From assembly GCA_009377865.1 (NCBI GenBank), contig WHTH01000022.1, positions 1-59,837 on the forward strand: a DNA stretch of 59,837 bases, given 5' to 3'. The notes under the pieces were generated by a model. It ran no database searches. It was not told the DNA's origin and saw only the letters and a program-made list of their open reading frames with translations. The stretch is from Pseudonocardiaceae bacterium (GTDB lineage: Bacteria; Actinomycetota; Actinomycetes; Mycobacteriales; Pseudonocardiaceae). Position 1 is the stretch's first letter. Each line of letters opens with the position of its first letter. The translations under genes were made by a program, and so were the position numbers. Shown piece by piece: positions 44,508 through 52,273 of the stretch.

Positions 44508-45319
44508 TCATGGCCGGCCGGCGAGGCTGATCGGCCAGCTGATGTCGCCGTCGGGGCGGTCGAGCCAGACCCGCTGCTCGGTGGTGCTGGCGGTGAAGCC
44601 GAACCGCTCCCAGGTCCTTCGACGACCGGCGCGTCGCGGCGGTGCAGTGCGGCGAGGTTGCCGCCGGCCATGGCGCCCTCGATGTCGACGAGCAGCAGCC
44701 CGCCGGGGCGGAGCTGCTCGATCCAGGCCGGCGGCACGGACGCGATGCAGCAGGTGGCGATGATCCGGTCGAACGGGCCGTGCTCGGGTAGGTCGGCTGC
44801 GCCGTCCGCGGTGGCCAACGTCGGCTGGTAGCCGGCGCTGGCGAGCCGCGCCCTTGCGGAGTCGATCAGGTCGGGGCGCAGGTCGAAGGTGTTCTGCTCA
44901 CCGAGGCGCTCGCTGAGCAGCACGGCGTTGTAGCCGGTACCGGTGCCGATCTCCAGTACCCGGTGGCCGTCGTGTACGTCGAGGTCTTCCAGCATCTGGG
45001 CCATCAGGCTGGGCACGGTGCTCGACGAGACGGCGATCGAGTACACCCCACCGCCGTGCTCGGCTGGCAGCGCCATGTCGACCAGTGCGGTGATCAGCGT
45101 GGTGTTGGAGTACACGGCCTCCAGCCAGCGACCGTGCTGCTCGGCGTCGGCACCGTCTACCCGTGTCCAGCGGTACATGTCGGCCTGCTCGAAGAAGAAG
45201 GGCACGAACTCGTGCCGGGGAACCGCGCAGAACACCCGGTGCCACGTCGGGCCGCGAAGGTGACCGGCGTCGGCGAGCTGGTCCGCCAGCCGGCGGGCGT
45301 GTCGTGTCCAGTCGGTCAC
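44508..45319 (-). pseudogene. tgmC: Graspetide methyltransferase TgmC, second locus, with internal deletion and frameshift
   Basis: The start is GTG 45319, overlapping the tgmB stop (GTGA). The N-terminal 225 residues look normal for this protein-L-isoaspartate methyltransferase-like enzyme: PRHEFVPFFFEQADMYRWTR, SNTTLITALVDMALPAE, SSSTVPSLMAQMLEDLDVHD, HRVLEIGTGTGYNAVLLSER (SAM motif I) and PGGLLLVDIEGAMAGGNLAA. After RRDAPVVEGP the frame shifts. The true end WERFGFTASTTEQRVWLDRP, then DGDISWPISLAGRP to TGA 44508, reads in another frame. About 130-150 residues expected between the two parts are missing. The enzyme would methylate Asp or form aspartimide on the modified peptide; with these lesions it is doubtful. 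Confidence 0.75.
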
Positions 45320-46056
45320 GGCTGTCCCCTCGCCAGCAGGTCGGCAAGCGCGGCGGTGATCGGTAGGCCGGTGTTTCCCTCGATCCAGCCGTACTGGCCA
45401 CCCGGGTTGCATTCCATGAATACGAACTCTGCGGCGCCGGGCGTCACGACGAAGTCGAATGCACCGTAATGCAGCCCGAACGTCGCCATGTAGGCACGAA
45501 CCCCGGCCGCCACGGGCTCGGGAACGTCGATCGCACGGTAGCTCAGCGCGCTCATATCGGCTCGCCAGTCGGCCCGCGCGGCGTCGCTGTCCGCGTCGAT
45601 CGCGGCCCCGAACAGACGATCACCCACCGCCGTCAACCTGACCTCGAAGGCCTTGTCCACTCGCTCCTGAACCAGAAGTGTGGTCAGCTCCGTACCCGAC
45701 AGATCGGATAGGTCAGTGGCGCTGAGCGCACGGGTGTAGGCGACCTTCGGCCCGCCCGCCTCGAGCTTCGCCTCCCACCCGGCGTGCTGGCGCTCCGGAC
45801 CCGACATACCCTCTGGGAACCGGAACGCGGTCGGCCTGCGATACCAGACCGATCGCACCTCGGCCAGGTCGACGTCACGGCGCGATGTCCGTAGCGCCCC
45901 CGACCAGCGGTCACCGTCGAGGCCGAAATCCACACTCAGCTCGGTCGGAAACCAACCGAGGTCGCACCGGAACACCGGCACGCTCCGCCGGGCCAGTTCG
46001 GTGATCACTCGGTCGGCGGTGAGGTCGCACTCCTCGGTCAGCGCCAGCACGGTCAT
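45316..46056 (-). pseudogene. tgmB: ATP-grasp peptide maturase TgmB, second locus, internally deleted
   Basis: The frame is open for 246 residues, against roughly 310-330 for the family. The N-terminus matches (MTVLALTEECDLTADRVITE, RSVWYRRPTAFRFPEGMSGP), and the C-terminus is complete (HYGAFDFVVTPG, FVFMECNPGGQYGWIEGNTG, LPITAALADLLARG), including the metal-binding Glu/Asn. After HAGWEAKLEAGG the text jumps to PKVAYTRALSATDLSDLSGT. The segment corresponding to LSSLPVLWVNQPGRHADAGH...TKMLG of the first copy, about 65-70 residues of the nucleotide-binding lobe, is gone in frame. It is listed as a pseudogene because ATP binding should fail, although a protein could be made. Confidence 0.7.
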
Positions 46057-46289
46057 GACCGGCCGGAGAAGGGCTCGTCAGGCTTCCAGTCCTCCTGCCG
46101 CTTGCCGTGGCCGTCCTTGTCTCCCACCGTGGTCGGCTCCCAACCGAAGCCCGAACGGTCGCAGCTGCGACGGCGGTTCCTCACTGGCCGGCAGGCCATC
46201 GCACGGCCCCAGCGCGAAGCGGCTGCTCACCAGCGCCAGCGGATTGTCGTCGGAAGGTGTCTCGGCGTCGAGGGTCTCGAAGCCTCCAT
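46053..46289 (-). pseudogene. tgmA: Graspetide precursor TgmA, second locus, frameshifted
   Basis: On the minus strand, after ATG 46289, one frame gives GFETLDAETPSDDNPLALVS and then EEPPSQLRPFGLRL, the RPFGLR leader motif seen in tgmA of the first locus as RPWGLRR. The core-like end FGWEPTTVGDKDGHGKRQED, then WKPDEPFSGRS, reads in the next frame and stops at TGA 46053-46055, overlapping the tgmB ATG, as in the first locus. The frames do not join: one shift lies directly after the ATG and another between FGLR and WEPTT. The peptide as encoded would be meaningless. Identification rests on motif order and position. Confidence 0.55.
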
Positions 46290-46517
46290 GGGTTGGGAGC
46301 CAACGTCAGCGACTTGAGCCGATCGGGCTCACGTCTACTTCGAGGATCGCGCCTCGGTAGCGCACAGCAGGTCCCTCTGGTTTTCACGTTGGGGTGAATC
46401 TGTTCATGTCCTATGTGCGGACGGTGACCGCAGCGCGTCACCGCGCCGGCCGGCGCTGGCCAGGGATGGGTCCTCACGCGGCACGCTCCGCTGCCCCGGG
46501 CGGTCCCACGCGACCGC

Positions 46518-48053
46518 CTATCCTTGCCGGTGCATCAAGATCTCTCGATGGCGCCAGGCCAATGCCAGGCAGGCCGCGCCCATGCCCCCGAGCGGTTCAT
46601 CAGCGAGGAGTCGCTGCACGGTCGCCTCCGTAAGCGGCAGGCCACGCACAGCGGGTTGGTTGGTGTCGAGGGAGGTGATGACCTGGCCCTCGGCGTTGAG
46701 CGTGACGAGATCACGGAAGAGGTCGTCGAAGACCACGTCGTCGATGACGACGGCGGTGATGATTGCCGGATTCAGGCTGAGGGCATGGAGCACGACACCA
46801 AGGACGTAGGCGCGTACCTGTCCGGATTCGCGGGCGCACTGCATGGCACGGTAGAACGGCCAGCACTCGTAGTCCAGCGGCTGTCCGCTGCTGCCGTCAT
46901 GTTCGGGTTGCCCGAGTAGTTCTTCGCTGTACTCGCGCACGATATTGCGCCACAGGTCCAGATCAGCTCGCATATTGGCTGGTGCAATACTGGCCGGTTG
47001 GAATTCTCCGGCCGGCACGACGCCGTACTGGCCGCCGCCTACCACGACGTGGGCCGGGTCACGAGCGAGCAGGAAGAAGGTGCCGGAACCCTCGGTGGTA
47101 TCGCGGCGTACGGTCAGGGTGTCGATGGTCGTACTTGCCATGCGCACAGACAGGTCGAACGGCGCGGATAGCAGGGCCCGGAACGGCAGCCCCGGCAATG
47201 CGGACGACGCGCCCCCCAGCACGTCCCCCAGCACTGCGGCGGCGAACTCGTGGCTCAGCACCTCGGAGACGTCGAGCTTGTCGAAGAACGTCGCCAATCC
47301 GAACTGCAGCGTCACTTGCCCGGGCGATCCGCAAGAAGCGTCCAACAGACGGTAGCTCGGCCGGTTCTCGAACAGACTCGGCGGACTGAGATAGCGAATC
47401 GCACTGGTGTACTGCGGGAAGGCCTGCCCGGGAGTGCGCAGCGGCAGCACCGGACGCACCTCGGCTTCCTGGCCGGTGATGACCGGACGTGGCGGATGAG
47501 CGACCCACTCCAGCGTCACCGCGTCGATCGGCACCGGGCAGGACGGCAACCAACTCGGCCGTGCCAACGTCGGCGTATTCCCAAGCCGCCATTCCGGCTC
47601 GTACAGCCGCACTGCCCGCTCGGCGAGCTGTGTGCCGTGTTGGATGAGGTAGCGTCGCACCCTGCGCCACTCTTCCTGGCTTTCCGTAATCGCCACATCC
47701 GGCGACGGCAGCGGCGGCGTCGTCATGCTCGCCTGGCGAAACCCGTCCGCCGTGCCCCGCGCCACGGCAAGTTCTGCTTCCCGGATGCGCTGCTCATGGT
47801 CCTGCTTGGCCGCCCGTATCCGCTCGAATCCGGCCAGCAGCGCACCGTCGGCTCCGAGCAGGTGGTCGGCCTTCTTCCAGAAGTCGTGGGACAACAGCTG
47901 GCGGCCGGCCTCGGCGTGGCTGACGGAGGAGCGGCTGTAGCCCGTCTTGCGGGCCAGCTGTTGTTGGCCGATCTCGGCGGCCTCCCGCAGGGCGGCCAGG
48001 TGACGACCGAGCGCGCGTTTGAGAGTGACGAGGTCAGGAGGTTCCAGGCTCAC
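46518..48053 (-). CDS. Large XRE family regulator (511 aa)
   Basis: From GTG 48053 (VSLEPPDLVTLKRALGRHLA). Residues about 8-75 are a helix-turn-helix of Cro/C1 type: LAALREAAEIGQQQLARKTG, SRSSVSHAEAGRQLLSHDFW, followed by a charged helix (KQDHEQRIREAELAVARG). The remaining 400 residues contain EEWRRVRRYLIQHGTQLAER, SAIRYLSPPSLFENRPSYRL, LGDVLGGASSALPGLPFRAL and a C-terminal ADEPLGGMGAACLALAWRHR. I recognise no named domain there. Such long XRE proteins are common in actinobacteria near small coupled genes like the divergent one at 48357. It may regulate the divergent pair or the tgm locus 230 bases downstream; neither is shown. Confidence 0.7.
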   Translation of the reverse strand: MSLEPPDLVTLKRALGRHLAALREAAEIGQQQLARKTGYSRSSVSHAEAGRQLLSHDFWKKADHLLGADGALLAGFERIRAAKQDHEQRIREAELAVARGTADGFRQASMTTPPLPSPDVAITESQEEWRRVRRYLIQHGTQLAERAVRLYEPEWRLGNTPTLARPSWLPSCPVPIDAVTLEWVAHPPRPVITGQEAEVRPVLPLRTPGQAFPQYTSAIRYLSPPSLFENRPSYRLLDASCGSPGQVTLQFGLATFFDKLDVSEVLSHEFAAAVLGDVLGGASSALPGLPFRALLSAPFDLSVRMASTTIDTLTVRRDTTEGSGTFFLLARDPAHVVVGGGQYGVVPAGEFQPASIAPANMRADLDLWRNIVREYSEELLGQPEHDGSSGQPLDYECWPFYRAMQCARESGQVRAYVLGVVLHALSLNPAIITAVVIDDVVFDDLFRDLVTLNAEGQVITSLDTNQPAVRGLPLTEATVQRLLADEPLGGMGAACLALAWRHREILMHRQG

Positions 48054-48208
48054 CGGTCGTTCCCCCTCTACGTGCCCAGCAGATCTGCGCGGGTTTGAGC
48101 ATAGCCAACCGCTCAGCGATGTGGAGCAGCCTTGCCCACTGCGGCTCCACGCCTTCTCCTGTTTCCAAGGCCCCAGGGCCGGGACGTACGAGCAAACCGG
48201 GCGCGGCA

Positions 48209-48273
48209 CATGCCTGCCGGTCGGTGTGCGCTTTCCCCTTCCGAGCGCAGCCGACGACGCGCTGGCAGGCATG
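48209..48273. repeat. 65-bp nested inverted repeat in a divergent promoter
   Basis: CATGCCTGCC (48209-48218) pairs with GGCAGGCATG (48264-48273). Inside, GTCGG pairs with CCGAC, and TGCGCT pairs with AGCGCA around TTCCCCTTCCG. Together they form a long three-part hairpin. It lies in the 303-base gap (48054-48356) between the XRE gene and the small gene 48357-48614. It could be an operator for the XRE protein or an RNA structure. The rest of the gap shows nothing recognisable. Confidence 0.55.
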
Positions 48274-48356
48274 CGCTCCCGAAGCCGCGCTGTTCTGGTG
48301 AACTCGCCCCGGCCCTGGAGCCCTCCAGTTAAACGAGGCACCGGTGAGGTACGGCA

Positions 48357-48614
48357 GTGACCCGAGAGGATCGTGAGCTCCTCGCCGAACTGGCGCGGCT
48401 GAACAGTGACGTGCCCTCGCTTGCCCTGCGCGTCATGGAAGGCAGCGCCAGTGCGGCTGAACAGCAACACTATGCGCAGCGGCTGATCGTGCTTGGCGAA
48501 CGGTTGCAGCGTAGAGCGGACGGGATGCGGGGTGACGTCGTCGAGGGGGAGGTCGAGACCGAGAACCCGATTGCCCTACCTCCGAACACTGTTGAGCTCG
48601 ATTGGGAACAGTGA
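48357..48614 (+). CDS. Small conserved protein (85 aa), divergent from the XRE regulator
   Basis: From GTG 48357. MTREDRELLAELARLNSDVP and RVMEGSASAAEQQHYAQRLI, VLGERLQRRADGMRGDVVEG are helical and charged, ending NTVELDWEQ. I recall similar short proteins beside actinobacterial XRE regulators, but no named domain or function. Its stop overlaps a GTG (GTGA at 48611-48614) that opens a further frame, so a second coupled gene may exist or have existed. Confidence 0.55.
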   Translation: MTREDRELLAELARLNSDVPSLALRVMEGSASAAEQQHYAQRLIVLGERLQRRADGMRGDVVEGEVETENPIALPPNTVELDWEQ

Positions 48615-49084
48615 GCAGTGTCTGGAAGATAAGGTACCGGCTACTGCTGGAAGGGCTCGAGGAGCTGGTGGACTGGCTCAGTGGTGATGAGCCAGTATCA
48701 CAAGCCGCCGCCGCGTCGATGCCGACGGCCATCACCTCGTCGAGAAGGTTCAGGTGCCGTGGCCGACGTGGAACCCGGCCCGTTCGACGATCAGCGTGTC
48801 GCGCCGACCGGCGCCACGCCCGGTCAATGCGGACGGTAGACATCCGCGCGATGTTCGACACGGAGCACGATAACCCGGTGGTGGGCCCCGTCAATCTCGT
48901 ATACAACGCGAAAGGCTCCCCGCCGGGCGGCGTAGGTGCCTTCCAGTTCCCGTCGCAGCTGCTTGCCGACGCGGTACGGGTCGCGCAGCAGCGCCCCTGT
49001 CAAGAACTCCACCACAGCTGCAGCTACCGGTTCGGGAAGCTTGTGCTCGATGGTGCGCGCGACGGGACCGGCCACGCGCAGTGA
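48611..49084 (+). CDS. Doubtful coupled gene, possibly a remnant
   Basis: GTG 48611 overlaps the previous stop. The first 30 residues look protein-like (SSVWKIRYRLLLEGLEELVD, WLSGDEPVSQ), but after about base 48715 the frame becomes Arg-rich and then runs antisense through the relE gene. Another frame from about 48717 reads DADGHHLVEKVQVPWPTWNP, which also looks protein-like. This is consistent with a small coupled gene broken by an indel. Only the first 100 bases are credible as coding. Confidence 0.25.
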   Translation: MSSVWKIRYRLLLEGLEELVDWLSGDEPVSQAAAASMPTAITSSRRFRCRGRRGTRPVRRSACRADRRHARSMRTVDIRAMFDTEHDNPVVGPVNLVYNAKGSPPGGVGAFQFPSQLLADAVRVAQQRPCQELHHSCSYRFGKLVLDGARDGTGHAQ

Positions 49085-49102
49085 GTAGGGCTCGTCACTC
49101 AC
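48824..49102 (-). CDS. RelE/ParE family toxin
   Basis: A 92-residue protein from GTG 49102 (VSDEPYSLRVAGPVARTIEH). The RelE fold is visible as LRVAGPVARTIEHKLPEPVA, LRDPYRVGKQLRRELEGTYA, ARRGAFRVVYEIDGAHHRVI and VLRVEHRADVYRPH, with the basic residues and the terminal RxDVYR block of mRNA interferases. It cleaves mRNA in the ribosome unless bound by the antitoxin. The start overlaps the antitoxin stop (GTGA), giving the order antitoxin-toxin. Confidence 0.9.
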   Translation of the reverse strand: MSDEPYSLRVAGPVARTIEHKLPEPVAAAVVEFLTGALLRDPYRVGKQLRRELEGTYAARRGAFRVVYEIDGAHHRVIVLRVEHRADVYRPH

Positions 49103-49371
49103 GTCTGCGGACGTAGCCGCCGGACGGCGTCGGTGCCCTCAACGAAGTCGCCGGTCGCCAGCGCCTCCCGGGCTTGCGCCAGGTCATCTCTCGCGTGGGG
49201 ATCGCTGAGGATATCGAGTGTCTCCTCCAGAGCCTGCAGATCCTCGTACCCGATGAGCACCGCGGCGGGACGACCGTTGCGGGTGAGCACGATGCGGTCG
49301 TGCTCACGCTGCGCACGATCAACGTACTCTGACAAATGATCGCGCACGGTGCGCAGCGGCTCGACGGTCAT
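49099..49371 (-). CDS. Phd/YefM family antitoxin
   Basis: A 90-residue protein from ATG 49371 (MTVEPLRTVRDHLSEYVDRA). The Phd/YefM N-terminal dimerisation and DNA-binding fold is evident in LRTVRDHLSEYVDRAQREHD, RIVLTRNGRPAAVLIGYEDL, QALEETLDILSDP. The acidic C-terminal helix (DLAQAREALATGDFVEGTDA) would wrap the toxin. It neutralises RelE and autoregulates the operon. Confidence 0.9.
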   Translation of the reverse strand: MTVEPLRTVRDHLSEYVDRAQREHDRIVLTRNGRPAAVLIGYEDLQALEETLDILSDPHARDDLAQAREALATGDFVEGTDAVRRLRPQT

Positions 49372-49432
49372 GGCCACAATTGTGCCACACGGCCGCCGCG
49401 ACGCCGAGCGATTACAGTCGCCGTCGGTTGGG

Positions 49433-49810
49433 TCACGCTGTGACCACAATCGCGGGAATCTCACGACCGTCGAGCAGCGTCCGAATATCCGCGGGATCGC
49501 TGGTGAGCACGTGGTCACCCGGAACCACGACCAGCGCGAGGAGAGCGTCGACGACGTCACTCGTGCCGGTGGCGGCGAGCAGCTCGCCAGCAGCGCGTGC
49601 CTCACGTAGTCCTGCACCCCGCACGTCGATCATCGGTAGCCGCCGGGCGAGCCGGGCTTGGCGACCCCCATTTCGCCAGACCTGGGCCACCACGGGCGCG
49701 GCGGTAACGAGGGGCGCGCCAGCGCGACGCCCCAGCTCGATCAATCCGGCGACGCGCCGGTCGTCACGGTCGATGCCGATGAGCGCACCGGCGTCGAGGA
49801 CGAGGTTCAT
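49433..49810 (-). CDS. vapC: VapC toxin (PIN-domain ribonuclease)
   Basis: A 125-residue PIN protein: MNLVLDAGALIGIDRDDRRV (first catalytic Asp), VTAAPVVAQVWRNGGRQARL (conserved Glu position occupied by Gln in VVAQVW), LREARAAGELLAATGTSDVV DA and VLTSDPADIRTLLD. The acidic residues of the active site are mostly present; the Ala-Gln change at the usual ExxR site is common in this actinobacterial subgroup. VapC cleaves specific tRNA or rRNA. The ATG overlaps the vapB stop (ATGA). Confidence 0.87.
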   Translation of the reverse strand: MNLVLDAGALIGIDRDDRRVAGLIELGRRAGAPLVTAAPVVAQVWRNGGRQARLARRLPMIDVRGAGLREARAAGELLAATGTSDVVDALLALVVVPGDHVLTSDPADIRTLLDGREIPAIVVTA

Positions 49811-50070
49811 GCCGCGGCCTCATCACCCCGTCCGGGAGATAGATACGGCACTCCAGCCTGCGCTGCCAGCGCGCGCAGCTCGTCCTCATCGAAGACACCG
49901 TGCTCAGCCTGGTGCTCAGTGAGCCACGCATCGACGAGCCTTCCTCGCAGCCAAGCAGTGAGAGCATCGGCGACGACCGCAGAGAAGGACAACCCGAGAT
50001 CATCGGCGATCCGCTGTGCGGCGCGCCGAACGTCCTCGGGCAGTGACACCGTCACCCGCTCGTTGCTCAT
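49807..50070 (-). CDS. vapB: VapB-type ribbon-helix-helix antitoxin
   Basis: An 87-residue protein from ATG 50070. ERVTVSLPEDVRRAAQRIAD is an RHH DNA-binding arm, followed by LGLSFSAVVADALTAWLRGR. The C-terminal part (WLTEHQAEHGVFDEDELRAL) includes the acidic segment expected to contact VapC. An inverted repeat CATACG/CGTATG overlaps its start and -10 region, consistent with autorepression. Confidence 0.87.
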   Translation of the reverse strand: MSNERVTVSLPEDVRRAAQRIADDLGLSFSAVVADALTAWLRGRLVDAWLTEHQAEHGVFDEDELRALAAQAGVPYLSPGRGDEAAA

Positions 50071-50093
50071 ACGATGCAGTGTAGCAGCGTATG
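50068..50093 (-). promoter_or_regulatory. Candidate vapBC operator and promoter
   Basis: CATACG (50068-50073) and CGTATG (50088-50093) are inverted across 14 bases. The left arm includes the vapB start codon. On the minus strand TACACT sits about 8 bases before the ATG and resembles a -10 box, so the message may be leaderless and the antitoxin could block the promoter directly. Confidence 0.5.
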
Positions 50094-50181
50094 AAGCGCT
50101 AGCGGGTCAATCGGCTCGGCAAACACAGCGTCCCGCGGCGGCGAACACAGCCTCCGAGATTCGCTGACGCGCGGGGAAAGA

Positions 50182-50886
50182 TCAGATCAGGCCGGCCTTG
50201 CTGGCGGCGAAGACGGCCTCGGCGCGGCGGGACACCTCGAGCTTGCGCATGATCTTGCCGACGTGGAACTTCACCGTGGTCTCGGAGATGAACAGCTCCT
50301 TGCCGATGGCGCGGTTCGACAGGCCACGGGCCAGCAGCGCCAGCACCTCTAGTTCGCGCTCGGTGAGCCGGCTACCGCCAGTCTGCTGGCCGTTGAGCGA
50401 TCGGACGACCGCCGAGGCGCTGCGTGAGTCGAACGCGCTCTCCCCTCGCGAGACCGCCCGGATCGCCCGGGTCAGCTCCGTGGTGTCGATGTCCTTGACG
50501 ACGTAGCCGCGGGCACCGGCATGCACCGCCTCCACCACCAGCCGGTCGTCGAGGAACGTGGTGAGCACCAGCACACCCATACCCGGGTACTCGGTGGCCA
50601 GCTTCCGGCACACCTGCAGCCCCTCGGAATCGGAGCTGGTGGACAGCTTGAGGTCGAGCAGCACGATCGAGGGGCGCGCCCGGGCCACCACGGCGAGCGC
50701 CTCGGCCACGCTGGACGCCTCTCCGACGACGCGCAGGTCCGGCTCGCGTTCGAGAACCGAGCGCAGGCCCTGGCGCATGATCGCGTGATCGTCGATCAGC
50801 ACGATCCGGACTTCGGAGCCGGATGCCGCCGCGCGGGGCGCTGCCACGCGGGGCGCTGCCGGGAGGCGGGCTCCGTCCTCAGCCAT
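50182..50886 (-). CDS. LuxR/NarL-type response regulator
   Basis: A 234-residue protein from ATG 50886. The receiver domain (about 25-145) has VRIVLIDDHAIMRQGLRSVL with the acidic pair, the phospho-acceptor Asp in RPSIVLLDLKLSTSSDSEGL, and the conserved Lys in GARGYVVKDIDTTELTRAIR. The LuxR HTH (about 168-230) has SRLTERELEVLALLARGLSN and RAIGKELFISETTVKFHVGK. The gene overlaps the histidine kinase by 8 bases. It probably controls the alcohol dehydrogenase gene at the head of this operon. Confidence 0.93.
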   Translation of the reverse strand: MAEDGARLPAAPRVAAPRAAASGSEVRIVLIDDHAIMRQGLRSVLEREPDLRVVGEASSVAEALAVVARARPSIVLLDLKLSTSSDSEGLQVCRKLATEYPGMGVLVLTTFLDDRLVVEAVHAGARGYVVKDIDTTELTRAIRAVSRGESAFDSRSASAVVRSLNGQQTGGSRLTERELEVLALLARGLSNRAIGKELFISETTVKFHVGKIMRKLEVSRRAEAVFAASKAGLI

Positions 50887-52273
50887 CGGGTCCTCCTGAT
50901 CCGGAGCCGGCTGCCGATACCGTAGGCGGCAGTGGGATCGCCACCTGCACGCTCAGCCCGCCGAGCCGGGCGCGGCGCACCGTCAACGTCCCGCCCAGCT
51001 CCCTGGCTCGCTCCTGCATGTTCGCCAGTCCACGGTGGTGGCCGTCGAGATCCCCGGCGACGGCCACCCGCAGGCTGCGCCGCACGGCCTCCGGATCGCC
51101 GCAGCCGTCGTCGGCCACCGAGAGCACCAGCCGCTGCGCGCGGTAACTCAGCCGCACGACCGCGCGGGCGGCTTCGGCGTGTACGGCGGTGTTGAACAGC
51201 GCCTCACCGGCGACCCGCAGCAACGACTGCTCCGTCTCGCCGGGCAGCGCCACCGGGGAGCCCGCCACCCGCACGTCGACGTGCAACTCGTCGGGCAGGT
51301 GCACGGTGGCCAGCTGCTCGAGCATCGCCGGCAGCGTGGCACGGTCCGCGGCGCCGGTGTGGTTGAGCGCGTAGATCGCCGAACGGAGCTGTTCGACGGC
51401 ACTGCGCGTCAGTGACTTGGCGGTGTCCAACCGCTCGCGCAGGCCCTGGTCGTCGACTGCGGAGCGGCACATCTCGATCTGCATCCCGGCTGACAGCGCG
51501 TACTGCGTGACGCTGTCGTGCAGCTCGCGGGCGATCCGGTGACGCTCGGAGTCGAGCAGCTCGCGCTGCTGGGCGGCCAGCAGCTGCTCCTGGGTGCGCT
51601 GCAGCTCGATGTTGCGCGCGGCGAGCTCGTCGGCGTGGCGGCTCGTCTCGGCGTAGAGCTGCTCGCTGCGGTCCAGCAGCTGCTCGCTGCGCTGGTAGAG
51701 CGCGGAGTTCTGCAGCGCGGCGGCGGTCTGCCCGGTGAGGATGCGCAGCACCGACTCGTCTGTTGGGTCGATGTCGTGGGCCCTGCCGGCCCAGGCGACG
51801 AAGCCGCCGACGACCTCGCCGTCGAGCGTGACCGGGACGTGGATGTGGCCTTGCAGCGCGGGAGTGGCGGTCCCGTGCGGGTGCATGCCACCGGCGCGGA
51901 TGGACTCCAGGTGCTCGCGCACCCCGTCGGGCAGCTCGTCGTAGTCGGTGATCTCCTCGCCGTCGGGACCGACCACGAGGTGGCGCAGCTCCGCGTCGGG
52001 CAGCGAACCCTCGGACAGCGCGAACAGCACGCAGTCGGCGGCCAGGTGCTCGGCGGTGGCCCGAACCACCGAGCGCACCAGCGTCCCGGGCCCCTCCACC
52101 GTACGCACCAGCGCACCGGAGATCCGGTCCATGGCGTCGATGACCCGCTCGAGCCGCTCGGTGGAGCTGCGGTACTCGGGATAGAACGAACCCTTCCCGG
52201 ACCGGATGCCGGTCAGCGTCTCGAGATCCGCGTCGGCCGGCGAGCAGGCTGCCGGCTGAGGCCGGCCGCTCAC
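50879..52273 (-). CDS. GAF-domain sensor histidine kinase (NarL/DesK type)
   Basis: A 464-residue protein from GTG 52273, overlapping the alcohol dehydrogenase stop (GTGA). It has no membrane segment. Residues about 60-200 form a GAF sensor (LVRSVVRATAEHLAADCVLF, GHIHVPVTLDGEVVGGFVAW). A coiled coil (QRSEQLLDRSEQLYAETSRH) links to HisKA_3 with the phospho-His in SERHRIARELHDSVTQYALS. The HATPase follows (LLRVAGEALFNTAVHAEAAR, VADDGCGDPEAV, GLANMQERARELGG). A cytosolic sensor encoded with an alcohol dehydrogenase suggests sensing of a diffusible metabolite or redox state. Confidence 0.92.
   Translation of the reverse strand: MSGRPQPAACSPADADLETLTGIRSGKGSFYPEYRSSTERLERVIDAMDRISGALVRTVEGPGTLVRSVVRATAEHLAADCVLFALSEGSLPDAELRHLVVGPDGEEITDYDELPDGVREHLESIRAGGMHPHGTATPALQGHIHVPVTLDGEVVGGFVAWAGRAHDIDPTDESVLRILTGQTAAALQNSALYQRSEQLLDRSEQLYAETSRHADELAARNIELQRTQEQLLAAQQRELLDSERHRIARELHDSVTQYALSAGMQIEMCRSAVDDQGLRERLDTAKSLTRSAVEQLRSAIYALNHTGAADRATLPAMLEQLATVHLPDELHVDVRVAGSPVALPGETEQSLLRVAGEALFNTAVHAEAARAVVRLSYRAQRLVLSVADDGCGDPEAVRRSLRVAVAGDLDGHHRGLANMQERARELGGTLTVRRARLGGLSVQVAIPLPPTVSAAGSGSGGPDG

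Noticed and set aside
45815..45840. GGGAACCGGAACGCGGTCGG inside tgmB of the second locus, similar to the palindromic repeat
   Set aside because: It encodes the conserved RPTAFRFPE region of TgmB and the palindrome is incomplete, so the likeness is coincidental.
49081..49102. GTGAGT...ACTCAC (22 bp) at the start of the relE gene
   Set aside because: It has the same end sequences as the stop-codon element, but the inside does not match and it is within coding overlap; probably chance.
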